A DNA stretch of 64,000 nucleotides from Paeniglutamicibacter kerguelensis (GTDB taxonomy: Bacteria > Actinomycetota > Actinomycetes > Actinomycetales > Micrococcaceae). The notes beneath the pieces are model-generated. The model was not told the origin of the DNA. It did not search any database and worked only from the letters and a program-made list of their open reading frames with translations. A program made the translations under genes and the position numbers. The stretch spans positions 451,525-515,524 of the forward strand of contig NZ_JAGIOF010000004.1 in the NCBI RefSeq assembly GCF_017876535.1, in the 5' to 3' direction. Position 1 is the stretch's first letter; every line of letters begins with the position of its first letter. Shown piece by piece: positions 16,903 through 25,810 of this stretch.

Positions 16903-17979
16903 ATGTCCAAAAGCCCCGAAGATGCACTGCGCACCACCCTGGCGCGGGTTGCCCCGGGCACGGAGTTGCGCGATGGCCTTGAACGCATCCTGCGCGGCCG
17001 GACCGGCGCGCTCATCGTTTTGGGCCACGACAAGGTCGTCGACGCGATCTGTTCCGGCGGATTCGATATCAACATCAATTTCTCCCCCACCAGCCTTCGC
17101 GAACTAGCCAAGATGGATGGGGCAATCGTCTGCGACAAGGACGGTTCACACATCCTGCGCGCAGGCGTCCAGCTGGTCCCCGACCACAGCATTCCCACCC
17201 AGGAATCGGGCACGCGCCACCGCACGGCCGAACGCGTTGCGATCCAAACGGGATTCCCCGTGGTCTCGGTATCCCAATCGATGCACATCATCGCGCTCTA
17301 CGTTCAGGGCATCCGATACGTCCTGGAAGGTTCCGAACCCGTGCTGGCCCGCGGCAACCAGGCCCTGGCAACACTCGAACGCTACCGTTCACGCCTTGAC
17401 CAGGTCACCAATGCGCTCTCGGCTGCCGAGATCGAGGCAGTGGTAACGGTCAGGGACGTTGCGGCGATGCTGCAACGGCAGGAAATGGTTCGGCGCATTT
17501 CAGAGGAAATCGCCCAATACGTGTTGGAGCTCGGCGCCGACGGACGCCTTCTCGCCTTGCAGCTCGATGAGCTGTCCGCAGGGCTCGGACCCGGCTCCGA
17601 CCTGCTGCTGAAGGACTACTCGTCACTGGGCAAGGCAGAACTCGACATCGATGCGGCCCTGCGCAAATTGCAGAACCTGGACAGCACCGACCTCATTGAC
17701 CTGGGAAAGATTGCCTCGATTCTTGGCGTCAGCCCCGGAATCGATTCCCTGGAAGCAGTCGTCACCCCCAAGGGATACCGCTTGCTCGCCGGCATCAAGT
17801 CCGTTCCGCGAGCCGTCTCCGATCGCCTGGTCACAAGCTTCGGTGGCCTGCAGCGCCTGATGGCCGCCAATATTGAAGATCTCATGGCGGTTGACGGCAT
17901 CGGAGAGCAACGCGCACGCACGGTGCGCGAGGGGCTCTCCCGGATTGCCGAGTCCTCGCTGCTGGATCGATTCATCTAG
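16903..17979 (+). CDS. disA: DNA integrity scanning diadenylate cyclase DisA
   Basis: 358 residues, the usual length. The N-terminal DAC domain has the catalytic DGA motif (72-74) and RHRTAE (105-110). A helical spine follows, and a C-terminal helix-hairpin-helix region (LMAVDGIGEQRARTVREGL) binds branched DNA. It makes c-di-AMP from two ATP and stops on damaged or recombining DNA. Start taken as the ATG at 16903 because GGAAGG lies 8 nt upstream; ATG 16897 and TTG 16879 are in frame but poorly spaced. Located 117 nt after radA. Confidence 0.97.
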   Translation: MSKSPEDALRTTLARVAPGTELRDGLERILRGRTGALIVLGHDKVVDAICSGGFDININFSPTSLRELAKMDGAIVCDKDGSHILRAGVQLVPDHSIPTQESGTRHRTAERVAIQTGFPVVSVSQSMHIIALYVQGIRYVLEGSEPVLARGNQALATLERYRSRLDQVTNALSAAEIEAVVTVRDVAAMLQRQEMVRRISEEIAQYVLELGADGRLLALQLDELSAGLGPGSDLLLKDYSSLGKAELDIDAALRKLQNLDSTDLIDLGKIASILGVSPGIDSLEAVVTPKGYRLLAGIKSVPRAVSDRLVTSFGGLQRLMAANIEDLMAVDGIGEQRARTVREGLSRIAESSLLDRFI

Positions 17980-18017
17980 CCGCTGCTTCCGGCGCGGGCC
18001 GGCGGACGGTCTCCGAG

Positions 18018-18644
18018 CTATTTCAGTTCGAAGCCGTTCTTCTGGCTTGTGATGTTCCCGAGTTTCGCGGTGAACCCGTACCACCCGGGACGCGGCTTCG
18101 CGTTGACGACCTTGCACCCGGGGGCGCTGCGCACGCGTTCCCAGGTGAACCGTGCGCTTTCGCTGCCGCCCGGCTTCATGGTGATATCAATGTCGCTGGG
18201 ATCCGCCAGGCAATCGGACGTTGAAAAGATCCTGTCGCTGCCGCTCATGACCGTGAATTCCTGCTGGCTTGTTCCGACATTCACGCTGCACTCGAACTGG
18301 CCGTCGTTCTTGATCGTCATGACAAGCACCGGGTTCTCCGAGGGCCCGTGCGTTGCCTGTACCGTCGTTGCCGAAACGCTGATGTCGCCTTCCAAGCACC
18401 CAGCTGGCCCGTTGCTTGGCTCCGCCACGGGGCCGGAGCTTTCTGGTGCCGCCGGGGCGTCGCTCGGCGCCGTGGTCTGCGTTGGCTTTTCGGCTGCTTC
18501 CTTCGGGCGCAGCGACGAGGCAATGGCGATTCCCGCCCACACCAGAAGCACGATCACCAGAAGCCCGGCGATCAGCGCCGCCAGACGACGGCGTCGATAC
18601 ACCTTTGGGGACGGGCGAGTGGAACGGACCTGCTTTTCTGCCAT
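18018..18644 (-). CDS. Membrane-anchored extracytoplasmic protein of unknown function
   Basis: 208 residues. A basic N-terminus (SPKVYRRRRL) precedes one transmembrane helix (about 22-45). A Pro/Thr/Ser/Glu-rich linker (about 50-82) leads to an outside domain of about 125 residues that starts CLEGDISVSATTVQATHG and has four spaced cysteines, probably forming disulfides. The fold reads like an immunoglobulin-like beta domain (TIKNDGQFECSVNVG, GGSESARFTWERV). I do not recognise a named family. Transcribed against disA and mutY. Confidence 0.75.
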   Translation of the reverse strand: MAEKQVRSTRPSPKVYRRRRLAALIAGLLVIVLLVWAGIAIASSLRPKEAAEKPTQTTAPSDAPAAPESSGPVAEPSNGPAGCLEGDISVSATTVQATHGPSENPVLVMTIKNDGQFECSVNVGTSQQEFTVMSGSDRIFSTSDCLADPSDIDITMKPGGSESARFTWERVRSAPGCKVVNAKPRPGWYGFTAKLGNITSQKNGFELK

Positions 18645-18736
18645 ACTTCAAGGCTACGAAGCTATCGCGTTTCGCCACGGCTCCCACGCCGCCCGATAGA
18701 GTAATGTTGTCCCATTTAACATTCCCGAGGTTTTTC

Positions 18737-19732
18737 GTGCCACACCCGCAATTACCGGTGCTTCACCAGCACATCGCAGACTGGTACTCCACGCATGCCA
18801 GGACCCTTCCCTGGCGGGAAAAATCGGCCAGCCCCTGGGCTGTCATGGTCTCCGAATTCATGCTTCAGCAAACCCCCGTGGTCCGGGTCCTGCCGGTCTG
18901 GGAAACGTGGATGGAGCGCTGGCCGACACCGGCGGATCTTGCCGCCGAACCCGTGTCCGAGGTCGTGCGCGCCTGGGGCCGATTGGGCTACCCGCGCCGC
19001 GCCCTGCGCCTGCATGCCGCTGCGATCGTGATTTCCGAGCAGCACGGCGGGCAGGTTCCCGGGACCGAAGCCGAACTGTTGGCATTGCCCGGAGTGGGCA
19101 CCTATACGGCTGCCGCGATCGCATGCTTTGCCTTTGGGGTGCCCACGGTTGTGGTCGACACGAACATCCGCCGGGTCCACGCGCGGTTGGTCAGCGGCAA
19201 GGCCTTGCCCGAGCAGAACCAGAATGCCGCCGAACTGGCCCTGGCCGCCCGGCTCCTGCCGAAATCAAACCCGCAAAATGCCGGCGAGGTTGCGCTGGCA
19301 AACACCTGGAACATCGGTGTCATGGAGCTTGGCGCCTTGGTGTGCACCGCGCGTTCCCCGCGCTGCGAGGACTGCCCGGTCATTGACCAATGCGCGTGGA
19401 TTGCGGCAGGACGCCCGGAACCACACTATGTTCCCAAGGGACAACCCTGGCACGGGACCGACCGCCAGGTCCGCGGCGCGATGATGGCCGTGCTGCGCCA
19501 TTCGCCGGGGCCGGTCAAACGGGAAGACTTGCTTGGGGCTCCCGATCTGGCCGCAGTGGCAAGCGAGCCACGGATCGCGGCCTCCGCCCGGCAGGGAGAC
19601 CCTGACCATGAGTCGTGGGTGACCCTGCACGCGCTACCTGCCCTTGCCGAACAGCGCGAGCGGGCACTGGATTCGCTGTTGGCCGACGGGCTGGCACAGC
19701 AAAGTGCGGCAGGCATCGGACTGCCGCACTAG
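18737..19732 (+). CDS. mutY: A/G-specific adenine glycosylase MutY
   Basis: 331 residues. Catalytic Glu40 is in SEFMLQQT, the helix-hairpin-helix LPGVGTYTAAAI is followed by Asp141 in VVDTNIRRV, and a 4Fe-4S cluster loop carries Cys203, 210, 213 and 219 (C-x6-C-x2-C-x5-C). It removes adenine mispaired with 8-oxoguanine. The C-terminal 8-oxoG recognition domain is short, as in other actinobacteria. Start taken as the GTG at 18737 with CCCGAGG 6 nt upstream; an in-frame ATG at 18704 lacks a ribosome site. Confidence 0.94.
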   Translation: MPHPQLPVLHQHIADWYSTHARTLPWREKSASPWAVMVSEFMLQQTPVVRVLPVWETWMERWPTPADLAAEPVSEVVRAWGRLGYPRRALRLHAAAIVISEQHGGQVPGTEAELLALPGVGTYTAAAIACFAFGVPTVVVDTNIRRVHARLVSGKALPEQNQNAAELALAARLLPKSNPQNAGEVALANTWNIGVMELGALVCTARSPRCEDCPVIDQCAWIAAGRPEPHYVPKGQPWHGTDRQVRGAMMAVLRHSPGPVKREDLLGAPDLAAVASEPRIAASARQGDPDHESWVTLHALPALAEQRERALDSLLADGLAQQSAAGIGLPH

Positions 19733-20039
19733 CCCGGTTTTCAGGATGACCGGCGGCCCAATCCCGCCTTGGTGCTGATGCGCGCCCGAACCTTCCGCGG
19801 GTCACCATCCTCTTTGCCACGGGTTCCTCACCGGCTCCCGGTCCGCTGCGAAGCCCGGGACCGGTTGATACGTTTTCGGGCATGGGTGATAGCCAAATAG
19901 GTCTTGGAGTTTCCTGACCACCTTTGAGAGCGTGGTACTGAACCGCTCGGCAGCCGGGCCCTTGTGCGCCTTGCGGCCATTCCAATGTTCCGGACTGCCG
20001 AGATGAACCATCACGCTTTTTCTTGGAAACGGAGCAGTC
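19733..20039. other. Gene-less stretch between mutY and an acyl-CoA dehydrogenase
   Basis: 307 bp. An 83-codon frame is open on the minus strand, but it has no ribosome site and no family-like sequence. No terminator hairpin with a U-run was found. The ribosome site of the next gene (GGAG, 5 nt before the ATG) is at the right end. Confidence 0.5.
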
Positions 20040-21236
20040 ATGAACGACATCACCGACTTTTACCTGTTGGGGGAATCGCTCAACGATACCCAGCGCGATA
20101 TCCAGCTGCGCGTGCGGAAATTCGCCCGCGAAGACGTGCTGCCCGTCATCAACGACTACTGGGAACGAGCCGCTTTCCCGTTCGAGTTGCTGCCCAAGCT
20201 GGCCAAGCTCAACGTCGTGGGCACCTTCATCGAAGGCTACGGCTGCCCGGGCATGGACCGGTTGTCCGCGGCCATGGTCTCCCTGGAAATGTCCCGCGTC
20301 GATGGCAGCATGAACACCTTCCTAGGTGTCCAGTCGGGCCTGACCATGGGATCGATCGCACTGCTGGGCGACGAGGACCAGAAAAACCACTGGCTCCCGG
20401 CCATGGCCAAGATCGAGAAGATCGGTTCCTTCGCACTGACCGAACCCGAGCACGGTTCCGACTCCGTCGCGCTGGAGACCTCGGCCCGCCGTGAAGGCGA
20501 CCACTGGGTGCTCAACGGCAAGAAGCGCTGGATCGGCAACGCCAGCTACGCCGACGTCATCGTGCTCTGGGCCCGCGACGAGGCCGACGGCAAGGTCCAG
20601 GCATTCGTCGTCGAACGCAATGCCGACGGCAGCTACCCGGAGGGGTACAACGCCGAGGTCATCACCGGGAAGATCGGCAAGCGCGCGATCCTGCAGCCGG
20701 ACATCACCATCACCAACCTGAAGGTTCCGGCGGAGAACAAGCTCGCGGAGTCCTCGAGCTTCAAGGACGTCGGCCGGGTGCTGATGAACACCCGCGGCAA
20801 CGCTTCCTGGGAATCCCTGGGCCATGCCATCGCCGCCTACGAGTGCGCCGTGGAATATGCCAAGGGCCGGATCCAGTTCGGCAAGGCGATCGCCAGCTTC
20901 CAGCTGGTCCAGAACAAGCTCGCCAACATGCTCGCCGAGCTGACCGCGATGCAGCTGATCTGCTTCCGCATCACCAACCTGCAGGAACAGGGCAAGCTCA
21001 CCGGGCCGATGGCCTCGCTGGCCAAGATGCACACCGCACAAAAGGCACGCTGGATCTGTGCCGAGGCACGCGACATCCTCGGCGGCAACGGCCTGCTGCT
21101 GGAATACCACGTGGCCCGCCACATGACAGACATGGAGGTCGTCCACACCTACGAGGGCACCGACTCCATCCAGTCACTGATCCTGGGACGCGAGATCACC
21201 GGGATCTCGGCCTTCAACGGCGCCGAAACCAGGTAA
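20040..21236 (+). CDS. Acyl-CoA dehydrogenase, glutaryl-CoA dehydrogenase-like
   Basis: 398 residues with the complete acyl-CoA dehydrogenase fold. FAD-binding FALTEPEHGSDS is in the middle domain. The RDILGGNGLLLEYHVARHMTD segment and the catalytic-Glu region VHTYEGTDSIQSLILGREITG are at the C-terminus, a glutaryl-CoA dehydrogenase-type arrangement (Y-E-G-T). It oxidises an acyl-CoA to the enoyl-CoA and passes electrons to ETF. The substrate is not fixed by the sequence; the glutaryl-CoA-specific Arg was not assigned. Ends in a 14-bp terminator shared with the convergent enoyl-CoA hydratase. Confidence 0.88.
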   Translation: MNDITDFYLLGESLNDTQRDIQLRVRKFAREDVLPVINDYWERAAFPFELLPKLAKLNVVGTFIEGYGCPGMDRLSAAMVSLEMSRVDGSMNTFLGVQSGLTMGSIALLGDEDQKNHWLPAMAKIEKIGSFALTEPEHGSDSVALETSARREGDHWVLNGKKRWIGNASYADVIVLWARDEADGKVQAFVVERNADGSYPEGYNAEVITGKIGKRAILQPDITITNLKVPAENKLAESSSFKDVGRVLMNTRGNASWESLGHAIAAYECAVEYAKGRIQFGKAIASFQLVQNKLANMLAELTAMQLICFRITNLQEQGKLTGPMASLAKMHTAQKARWICAEARDILGGNGLLLEYHVARHMTDMEVVHTYEGTDSIQSLILGREITGISAFNGAETR

Positions 21237-21250
21237 CACCGAAGTTCGGA

Positions 21251-21285
21251 AAGGGGGATGGCGCTAGGCGCCATCCCCCTTTCTT
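21251..21285. terminator. Bidirectional intrinsic terminator
   Basis: Stem of 14 bp with arms AAGGGGGATGGCGC and GCGCCATCCCCCTT, a 3-nt loop and TCTT after it. It lies between convergent genes at 21236 and 21310. Confidence 0.85.
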
Positions 21286-21309
21286 GGCTTTATCGCCAAC
21301 CCGCGGAAA

Positions 21310-22128
21310 TTACCGCGTGAACTCCTGCTCCGGACCGGAACGCAGGGCAGCGAACCGGGCGTCACGCCGTTCCAGGACCGCCGCGATGCCCTCGGCCGCC
21401 TCGGGGTCGACCATGCTGGCGACCATGGATCGGGCTTCGTCATCCAGCTGTTCTTCCAGGTTTTGCGTGTGCGCGGTGCGGCACAACCCGAGGATCCGTC
21501 CTGTGGCTCGTTCCGGGCCCCGGGCCAGTTGGTTTGCCAGTTCAATGGCTTCGGCCTCGGCCTGCCCGGCGTCCACCAGTGAAGTCACCGCACCCAGTGC
21601 GTGCAATCGTTCCGCGCCGACGCGTGCGCCGGTGAGGCACATGTGGGTCAGCGCCTGGCGCGGCACGGATTCGGCAAGCAAGGCCGTCAGCCCGCCGTCT
21701 GGGGTCAGCCCGGCCTTGATGTAGGCGGCGGAGAAGAACGCATTGCGGGCAGCCACGAGCAGGTCGCCGGCAAGTGCCAGCGACAGGCCAGCCCCGGCGG
21801 CACCGCCCTCCACGGCCGTGATGACCGGCTTGGGGCAGGCCCTGATGTCAAGGATCATCCGGTGCAACAGTCCGATCCGGGCATACCGGGTCTCCGTGTC
21901 GAGGTCCCGGGTGGTGGCGAGCTGGTGGAGGTTGCCGCCGGAGCAGAAGAAGCCGCCGGCACCCGTGAACACGATGGCTCCCACGCCAGGGTCTTCCGCG
22001 GCCGCCCTCATCGCATTGCTGGCAGCCTGGAAGAACTCAGGCCCTATCGAGTTGCGCGTGGACGGGTTGTTGATGGTCAGTACCAGTACCGGGCCTTCGT
22101 TGCGGGCCAAGAGAACGTCGGTGTTCAT
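21310..22128 (-). CDS. Enoyl-CoA hydratase/isomerase family protein
   Basis: 272 residues of the crotonase fold. The oxyanion-hole residues are in FFCSGGNLHQL and in VEGGAAGAGLSLALAGDLLVA. The N-terminus (MNTDVLLARNEGPVLVLTINNPSTRNSIGP) is typical. The catalytic Glu of the second motif is not obvious at AAYIKAGLTPDGG, where hydratases usually have a Glu, so isomerase or another crotonase activity is possible. Start ATG at 22128 because the longer frame adds residues unlike the family. Single gene, divergent from the histidine phosphatase. Confidence 0.85.
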   Translation of the reverse strand: MNTDVLLARNEGPVLVLTINNPSTRNSIGPEFFQAASNAMRAAAEDPGVGAIVFTGAGGFFCSGGNLHQLATTRDLDTETRYARIGLLHRMILDIRACPKPVITAVEGGAAGAGLSLALAGDLLVAARNAFFSAAYIKAGLTPDGGLTALLAESVPRQALTHMCLTGARVGAERLHALGAVTSLVDAGQAEAEAIELANQLARGPERATGRILGLCRTAHTQNLEEQLDDEARSMVASMVDPEAAEGIAAVLERRDARFAALRSGPEQEFTR

Positions 22129-22493
22129 GCTGCGGATTCCTGTCCAAGATCGGTTCGTGTTGCGGCTGGATGCCGTCCCGGCCGCCATGCTGCGGCAGCG
22201 GCACGGGAGGGGGAAGTTTCAATTGCGGGTTCCAGGACCCGGGAGGCGAGTGCGGCCGCTTCGGGCGGCCCGCTGGGCGACGCCGTGGCGGGTCCCGTGC
22301 TCCACTCAAGATAGCCGATCGCCAGCGGCTGGCACGCCGAGATCCGGGCTTCATGACGTCGTTCTTGCCTGATGCCCACGGATGTCCGGGGTGCAACAAC
22401 CGGCACGGAACGGCCAGCTACACGGGAACGGTATACCCGTGATTACCCCTGGATACTGTGAAGCAGGGCACTTGGTCGGCTAACGTCCAGAAC
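22129..22493. other. Divergent intergenic region with a 21-bp palindrome
   Basis: 365 bp between a minus-strand enoyl-CoA hydratase and a plus-strand phosphatase. Near the phosphatase start, 22421-22441 reads CACGGG-N9-CCCGTG, a perfect 6-bp dyad that could be an operator. Otherwise I see only composition-driven open frames. Confidence 0.45.
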
Positions 22494-23147
22494 GTGAGCG
22501 TTCTCTATTTGGTCCGGCACGGACAAGCATCCTTCGGCACCGAGGACTATGACCGCCTGTCGCCCCGCGGCAAGGACCAGAGTCAGTCCCTCGGCAACTT
22601 TCTGATGCGGGCCGGGACAACCCCGACCAGCATCACCAGCGGCGACATGAAGCGCCAGCGCCAGACGGCACAAGGGCTCATCGAGGCCGCCGACTGGGAC
22701 ACGACGCTCGACATCGACCCGGGTTGGGACGAATTCAACGCCTCCGACCTGATCAGCGCCTATCCCACGGACGACCCGAGCGCCAAGAGCGATTCACGCG
22801 CCTTCCAGCGGTTGCTCGAAAAGGCCTCCACCCGGTGGGCCTCCGGCGACCACGACGCCGACTACCTCGAAACGTTCACCGCATTCACCGACCGGGTCGA
22901 CGCGGCCCTCGACAGGGCCGTGGACGGACTCGGATCGGGACAGAGCGCGGTCGTCGTCTCGAGTTCCGGCGTCATCGCTTGGGCGGCAGCCCGACTGTTG
23001 GACGGCGGATTCCAGCAATGGCTCGCACTGAACCGGGTCACCGTGAATTCCGGCGTCACCAAAATCGTCTCCGGCGCCTCCGGGAAGACCATGGTGACGT
23101 TCAACGACCACGGCCATCTCCCCAGCTCCTGGATCACCTACCGCTAG
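22494..23147 (+). CDS. Histidine phosphatase family protein
   Basis: 217 residues. The catalytic LVRHGQASFG (phosphohistidine His) is at the N-terminus, with SPRGKDQSQSLGNFL, and the distal part is VVVSSSGVIAWAAARLL. In that last segment the usual second histidine (S-H-G) is replaced by SSSG. The loss of that acid/base partner makes the activity uncertain. Start taken as GTG 22494 by family alignment; no good ribosome site is visible, so the message could be leaderless. The following FabG-like gene is 56 nt away on the same strand. Confidence 0.8.
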   Translation: MSVLYLVRHGQASFGTEDYDRLSPRGKDQSQSLGNFLMRAGTTPTSITSGDMKRQRQTAQGLIEAADWDTTLDIDPGWDEFNASDLISAYPTDDPSAKSDSRAFQRLLEKASTRWASGDHDADYLETFTAFTDRVDAALDRAVDGLGSGQSAVVVSSSGVIAWAAARLLDGGFQQWLALNRVTVNSGVTKIVSGASGKTMVTFNDHGHLPSSWITYR

Positions 23148-23203
23148 GGCGGCAAGGGAACAAGTTTTTGCTTCACACCCGACACAAGGAAACAGGTCTC
23201 ACC

Positions 23204-23962
23204 ATGACTGAACAAAAGCGCACGGCAATCGTCACCGGAGCTGGACGCGGCATCGGCGCCGAAATTGCGCGCCGCCTCGCTTCCGACGGATTCAACGTCG
23301 CGGCGATCGACCTCGACCAGAAGGGCCTCGACGCCCTCACCAGCGACCTGCGCGCCCAGGGCCATTCGGCCATCGGCATCGTCGCCGACATCTCCGACGA
23401 GGAAGCGGTCGATGCGGCGGTCGCCCGCACCGCCGACGAGCTGGGAGCCCCGGTCGTGGTGGTCAACAACGCGGGCATCATCCGCGACAACATGCTGTTC
23501 AAGATGTCGGTCTCCGACTGGGATCTGGTCATGAACGTGCACCTGCGCGGATCCTTCCTGGTCTCCCGCGCGGCCCAGAAGCACATGGTCGAGGCCAAGT
23601 GGGGGCGCATCGTCAACCTCTCGAGCACCTCGGCACTGGGCAACCGCGGCCAGGCCAACTACTCGGCCGCCAAGGCCGGCCTGCAGGGATTCACCAAGAC
23701 CCTCGCCCTGGAACTTGGCCAGTTCGGTGTCACCGCCAACGCGATCGCCCCGGGCTTCATCGAAACCGAGATGACCGCCTCCACCGCCGAGCGCATGGGC
23801 ATCACCTTCGAGGACTTCACCGCGAAGGCCGCCGCGGCAATCCCGGTGCGCCGCACCGGCAAGCCAACGGACATCGCCAATGCCGTGTCCTTCTTCGCCT
23901 CCGAGAACGCCGGTTTCGTCTCCGGCCAGGTCCTCTACGTGGCGGGTGGACCGAAGGCATGA
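23204..23962 (+). CDS. FabG-like short-chain dehydrogenase (3-oxoacyl reductase type)
   Basis: 252 residues of a classical SDR. Cofactor motif TGAGRGIG at residues 11-18, NNAG, catalytic Ser in NLSSTSALG, and YSAAK. A short sequence DLDQKGLDAL after the second strand suggests NAD(H) preference because of the Asp. It most resembles 3-oxoacyl-CoA/ACP reductases, hence interconversion of 3-hydroxyacyl and 3-oxoacyl thioesters. Its last bases overlap the MaoC gene (ATGA), and a thiolase follows, giving a compact beta-oxidation set. Confidence 0.88.
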   Translation: MTEQKRTAIVTGAGRGIGAEIARRLASDGFNVAAIDLDQKGLDALTSDLRAQGHSAIGIVADISDEEAVDAAVARTADELGAPVVVVNNAGIIRDNMLFKMSVSDWDLVMNVHLRGSFLVSRAAQKHMVEAKWGRIVNLSSTSALGNRGQANYSAAKAGLQGFTKTLALELGQFGVTANAIAPGFIETEMTASTAERMGITFEDFTAKAAAAIPVRRTGKPTDIANAVSFFASENAGFVSGQVLYVAGGPKA

Positions 23963-24429
23963 GGATCTTCAACGGGGTGGACGACTTTGCGCAGTGCGTG
24001 GGTGAGGAAATCGGCGTCACCGAATGGCGCACCATCACCCAGGAAGATATCGATGCGTTCGCCAAGGTGACCAACGACCACCAGTGGATCCATGTCGACA
24101 CCGAGCGTGCGGCCTCGGGCCCGTTTGGCACCACGCTGGTGCACGGCTACCTGACGCTCTCGCTGGTCTCCGGGTTCATGTTCAACACCTACCGCATCGA
24201 CGGGCTGTCCATGGGCGTGAACTACGGATCGAACAAGGTCCGCTACCCGGCCCCGGTCCTGGTCGGCTCGCGCGTGCGTGGCCGGGTCAAATTGGTGTCC
24301 GTTGACCGCGAGGGCACCTGGGCGCAGTCAACGGTCCAGGTCACCGTCGAACAGGAGCTCAACGGGGAGGCGAAGAAGCCTGGCTGTGTCGCCGAGGTCG
24401 TCTCCCGGCTCTACGAGGCCAAGGTCTAG
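23959..24429 (+). CDS. MaoC-like (R)-enoyl-CoA hydratase
   Basis: 156 residues of the hot-dog fold. The catalytic segment is DIDAFAKVTNDHQWIHVDTERA, with the Asp and His of the hydratase-2 motif (D-x4-H), followed by FGTTLVHGYLTLSLV. It hydrates a trans-2-enoyl-CoA to the (R)-3-hydroxyacyl-CoA, which fits a FabG-like partner of R-specificity directly upstream. Translationally coupled to that gene by a 4-nt overlap. Confidence 0.9.
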   Translation: MRIFNGVDDFAQCVGEEIGVTEWRTITQEDIDAFAKVTNDHQWIHVDTERAASGPFGTTLVHGYLTLSLVSGFMFNTYRIDGLSMGVNYGSNKVRYPAPVLVGSRVRGRVKLVSVDREGTWAQSTVQVTVEQELNGEAKKPGCVAEVVSRLYEAKV

Positions 24430-24507
24430 GGCAGCCCTGACCCGGGGGCACGGTCCCCAGCCCCGGCCGCCCCACATACATCACCCCCTGCATTAAGGAG
24501 CACGCGC

Positions 24508-25710
24508 ATGTCCAGAGCAGCCATAGTTGCCACCGCCCGCACCCCCATCGGCAAGGCGCACCGCGGCGCCTTCAACAACACCTCGGCTCCCGAGCTGGCC
24601 GGGCACGCGATTGCCGCGGCGTTGGCCAAGACCGGAATCGACCCGTCACTGGTCGAGGACGTCATCATGGGTGCCGCCGCGCAGCAAGGGACGCAAAGCT
24701 TCAACGTCGCCCGCCAGGGCGCCCTGCGCGCGGGCCTGCCGGTGACGGTTCCCGGGCAGACCATCGACCGGCAATGTTCCTCCGGCCTGATGGCCGTCGC
24801 CACGGCCGCCAAGCAGATCCTCGTCGACTCCATGGCGGTGACCGTGGGCGGCGGCGTAGAGTCCATCTCGCTGGTGCAGAACGAACACCTCAACAAGTAC
24901 CGCAGCCGCGATCCCTGGCTTGAGGCCAACATCCCCGGCACCTACATGCCGATGCTGCGGACCGCCGAACTCGTGGCCGAGCGCTACGGCATCAGCCGCG
25001 AACGGCAGGACCACATGGGCGCACTCTCCCAGCAGCGGGCCGCAAATGCCCAGGCGAGCGGCAGGTTCAATGACGAGATCGCGCCGATCTGGGTGACCAC
25101 GCTGAAGACCGACAAGGAAACCGGCGAGGTCACCGAGTTCGAGCAGCTGGTCTCACAGGACGAGGGCGTGCGCGCCGGCACCACCGCCGAGACCCTCGCG
25201 GGGCTTCGCACGGTCCTGCAGCCCGGGGAATTCACGGCACAACCGACCGTGACGGCCGGAAACGCCTCGCAGCTGTCCGACGGCGCCTCCGCCAACGTCC
25301 TGATGAACAGCGATTTCGCGGCCTCCCTGGGCCTTGCACCCCTGGGCTACTACTGCGGCATCGCCGTGACCGGATGCGAGCCCGACGAGATGGGGATCGG
25401 CCCGGTTTCCGCGATCCCGAAGCTCCTGAGGAACCACGGCCTGACCGTGGATGACATCGGGCTGTGGGAGCTGAACGAGGCCTTCGCCTCGCAGGCGGTT
25501 TACTGCCGTGATTTCCTGGGGATCGACCCGGAAAAGATGAACGTCAACGGCGGCGCGATCGCCCTGGGCCACCCCTACGGGATGACGGGCTCGCGGGCCG
25601 TGGGCAGCGCGCTGCTCGAGGCGCGGCGCCGCGATGCGCAATTCGTGGTGGTTTCAATGTGTGTGGGCGGCGGCATGGGCGCCGCCGGCCTCTTTGAGGT
25701 CGCGCGCTAA
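24508..25710 (+). CDS. Acetyl-CoA acyltransferase (thiolase)
   Basis: 400 residues. Nucleophilic Cys90 in RQCSSGLMA, His355 in GHPYGMTGSR, and Cys385 in SMCVGGGMGAAGLFE are the thiolase triad. It cleaves 3-oxoacyl-CoA to acetyl-CoA and a shortened acyl-CoA (or condenses two acetyl-CoA). AAGGAGC lies 8 nt before the ATG. It completes the SDR-MaoC-thiolase run and ends near a strong terminator shared with the convergent NIPSNAP gene. Confidence 0.93.
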   Translation: MSRAAIVATARTPIGKAHRGAFNNTSAPELAGHAIAAALAKTGIDPSLVEDVIMGAAAQQGTQSFNVARQGALRAGLPVTVPGQTIDRQCSSGLMAVATAAKQILVDSMAVTVGGGVESISLVQNEHLNKYRSRDPWLEANIPGTYMPMLRTAELVAERYGISRERQDHMGALSQQRAANAQASGRFNDEIAPIWVTTLKTDKETGEVTEFEQLVSQDEGVRAGTTAETLAGLRTVLQPGEFTAQPTVTAGNASQLSDGASANVLMNSDFAASLGLAPLGYYCGIAVTGCEPDEMGIGPVSAIPKLLRNHGLTVDDIGLWELNEAFASQAVYCRDFLGIDPEKMNVNGGAIALGHPYGMTGSRAVGSALLEARRRDAQFVVVSMCVGGGMGAAGLFEVAR

Positions 25711-25756
25711 ACACTCGCTCGCTCAACGGACGCCGTGGCCGCGGCAGAAATGAGTA

Positions 25757-25804
25757 CAGGCGGTTCCCCTCGGCGTCACGCCAAGGGGAACCGCCTGCGT
25801 TTTC
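25757..25804. terminator. Bidirectional intrinsic terminator
   Basis: Arms CAGGCGGTTCCCCT and AGGGGAACCGCCTG pair perfectly around a 13-nt loop, with GTTTT after on the plus strand. It separates the thiolase from the end of the P450 operon. Confidence 0.85.
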
Positions 25805-25810
25805 CACCCG

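Noticed and set aside
19802..20053. 83-codon minus-strand open frame between mutY and the acyl-CoA dehydrogenase
   Set aside because: No ribosome site, no recognised domain and overlap with the start of the next gene. It could be a gene remnant, but the sequence gives no support.
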